Position numbers and translations under genes: made by a program. A DNA stretch of 8,070 nt from an uncultured Porphyromonas sp. (lineage in GTDB: Bacteria; Bacteroidota; Bacteroidia; Bacteroidales; Porphyromonadaceae), in the NCBI GenBank assembly GCA_927910985.1, contig CAKMOP010000219.1, positions 1 through 8,070 of the forward strand, written 5' to 3'. The notes beneath the pieces were generated by a model, which ran no database searches, had not been told where the DNA came from, and saw nothing but the letters and a program-made list of their open reading frames with translations. Shown in pieces: positions 7,301-8,070 of this stretch (positions are counted from its first letter, which is position 1; each line of letters opens with the position of its first letter).

Positions 7301-7969
7301 TTAGCCAAACCAGCGCGCAAAAAGTGGTAGAAGGATCGAGGTCATCAGCCCCATAATCCCGATAGCCAGCCCACTCAAAGCACCTTCGATAGCACCCATC
7401 TGGATAGCGGCCGCCGTGCCGATGCCGTGCGAGGAAGCTCCCATAGCCAAGCCCTTCGCGACTGGGCTCTTGATCTTCATCACCTTCATTATAGGAGGAC
7501 CAATAATACTGCCTAAGATACCAGCGCAGACGACGATGACCGCCGTCAGTCCAGGGATACCGCCATTGTGACCAGCCAGCTCCATGGCAATCGGTGTCGT
7601 GACGGACTTCGGAGCCAGAGAAGCAATGAGCGTCTGCTGCACCCCGAGGAGATGCCCGATACCTACGATCGAGGCAATGCCGACCATCGCACCGATGGTG
7701 ATCGCCACGATGATGGAGATGGCGTTCTTCTTCAGATGCGCTACCTGCTCGTAGAGGATGTAACCCAGTGAGACCACCGAAGGTCCCAGCATAAAGTGAA
7801 TCATACGGCTCCCTTCGCGGAAGGTATCGTACGGTACATCCAATGCCGTAAGAAGAATGATCAACTCGATGATGGTCACCAGCACGGGGTGCATAAGCGA
7901 GTGAAGCACCGGCACACGCACCCAGCGATGGATCTTTATATTGACCAGATAGAGGCCGATGACGAACAT
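7301..7969 (-). CDS. lrgB: LrgB family membrane protein; N-terminal codons in another frame
   Basis: Inner-membrane protein of the LrgAB/CidAB family, linked in other bacteria to control of murein hydrolase activity, lysis and, in some, pyruvate or glycolate transport. The 222 residues readable here are hydrophobic throughout and carry the family signatures SLAPKSVTTPIAME (117-130), GGIPGLTA (136-143) and KGLAMGASSHGIGTAAA (162-178). The first helix begins right at the ATG at 7969, with FTI just upstream in frame and then stops, so the normal N-terminus is missing. The codons between 8007 and 7983 in a different frame read SEHFFQLVK, a plausible N-terminus for this family. A strong Shine-Dalgarno precedes an ATG at 8013. 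The real gene therefore probably starts at 8013, with indels between 8011 and 7976. It follows a probable lrgA. The 237-residue frame that overlaps it is a shadow. Confidence 0.88.
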   Translation of the reverse strand: MFVIGLYLVNIKIHRWVRVPVLHSLMHPVLVTIIELIILLTALDVPYDTFREGSRMIHFMLGPSVVSLGYILYEQVAHLKKNAISIIVAITIGAMVGIASIVGIGHLLGVQQTLIASLAPKSVTTPIAMELAGHNGGIPGLTAVIVVCAGILGSIIGPPIMKVMKIKSPVAKGLAMGASSHGIGTAAAIQMGAIEGALSGLAIGIMGLMTSILLPLFARWFG

Positions 7970-8012
7970 GATCGTGAATGACCTTCACTAATTGGAAGAA
8001 GTGTTCCGACCA

Positions 8013-8033
8013 TAGCCTATTTACGCCTCCTTT
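8013..8033 (-). promoter_or_regulatory. Shine-Dalgarno AAAGGAGG and ATG of lrgB
   Basis: Minus-strand AAAGGAGG (8033-8026) lies 12 bases before ATG (8013-8011). It lies in the last codons of the upstream frame, whose TAA is at 8023-8021. Such a full Shine-Dalgarno is unusual in Bacteroidota. It supports 8013 as the lrgB start even though the frame from this ATG does not join the LrgB body. Confidence 0.55.
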
Positions 8034-8070
8034 CCATCTGATCCTCGCACATAAGCCACCGAAGCGATGA
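8021..8070 (-). CDS. Probable lrgA 3' end (cut by window edge)
   Basis: The minus-strand frame entering from the right edge reads IASVAYVRGSDGKEA and stops at TAA. A short hydrophobic stretch followed by a charged tail is how LrgA/CidA proteins usually end, and lrgA normally sits directly before lrgB. Only about 15 residues are visible, so the identity rests on the neighbour. The stop lies seven bases before the lrgB ATG. Another frame ending MERRRK is an alternative. Confidence 0.4.
   Translation of the reverse strand, partial: IASVAYVRGSDGKEA

Noticed and set aside
7275..7988. Minus-strand 237-codon open frame
   Set aside because: It runs through the lrgB body in the wrong frame and terminates inside the terminator hairpin; its translation is rich in R, H, Y and G as expected of a shadow. 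Only the codons upstream of its start look like real lrgB N-terminal coding.

Overview
The window looks like chromosome from a member of the Bacteroidota, most likely Porphyromonas or a close relative. The grounds are a TonB-dependent receptor with an N-terminal carboxypeptidase-regulatory-like domain, TAnnTTTG-type promoter -7 boxes, generally weak Shine-Dalgarno sequences, and protein sequences of Porphyromonadaceae character. The genus is inferred from memory of these families, not from a search.

Layout. (1) 1-620, plus strand: the C-terminal four fifths of a cobalt-precorrin-4 C11-methyltransferase (CbiF/CobM), cut by the left edge. (2) 668-704: a strong hairpin between convergent genes. 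(3) 738-3304, minus strand: a TonB-dependent outer-membrane receptor of about 857 residues, broken by several small indels. (4) 3305-3958: about 650 bases without a convincing gene, holding candidate promoters for the receptor and a dense cluster of small inverted repeats. (5) 3959-4591, minus: an intact NfsB-type nitroreductase with its own terminator. (6) 4781-7026, minus: a quinol-type nitric oxide reductase (NorB/NorZ) of about 748 residues with one frameshift, its own terminator, and a promoter whose -7 box lies inside a perfect 19-bp palindrome. (7) 7301-8013, minus: lrgB, with an N-terminal frame problem and a strong terminator, preceded by the last codons of a probable lrgA at the right edge.

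How the genes relate. The nitroreductase and the NO reductase are adjacent and co-oriented but separated by a terminator, so they are probably separate transcripts; together they fit an anaerobe coping with nitrosative and redox stress. CbiF and the receptor are convergent, so they do not form an operon; the receptor's ligand (cobalamin, haem, siderophore or other) cannot be told from sequence. LrgA/LrgB form a translationally close pair.

The most striking property is that three of the four larger genes carry frame breaks, and almost every break can be explained by loss of one base from a two- or three-base homopolymer. That points first to indel errors in the underlying sequence, and only second to real gene decay. 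I did not find a convincing undescribed system. The items most worth a second look are the palindrome over the norB promoter, the inverted-repeat cluster at about 3731-3815, and the frameshift pattern.
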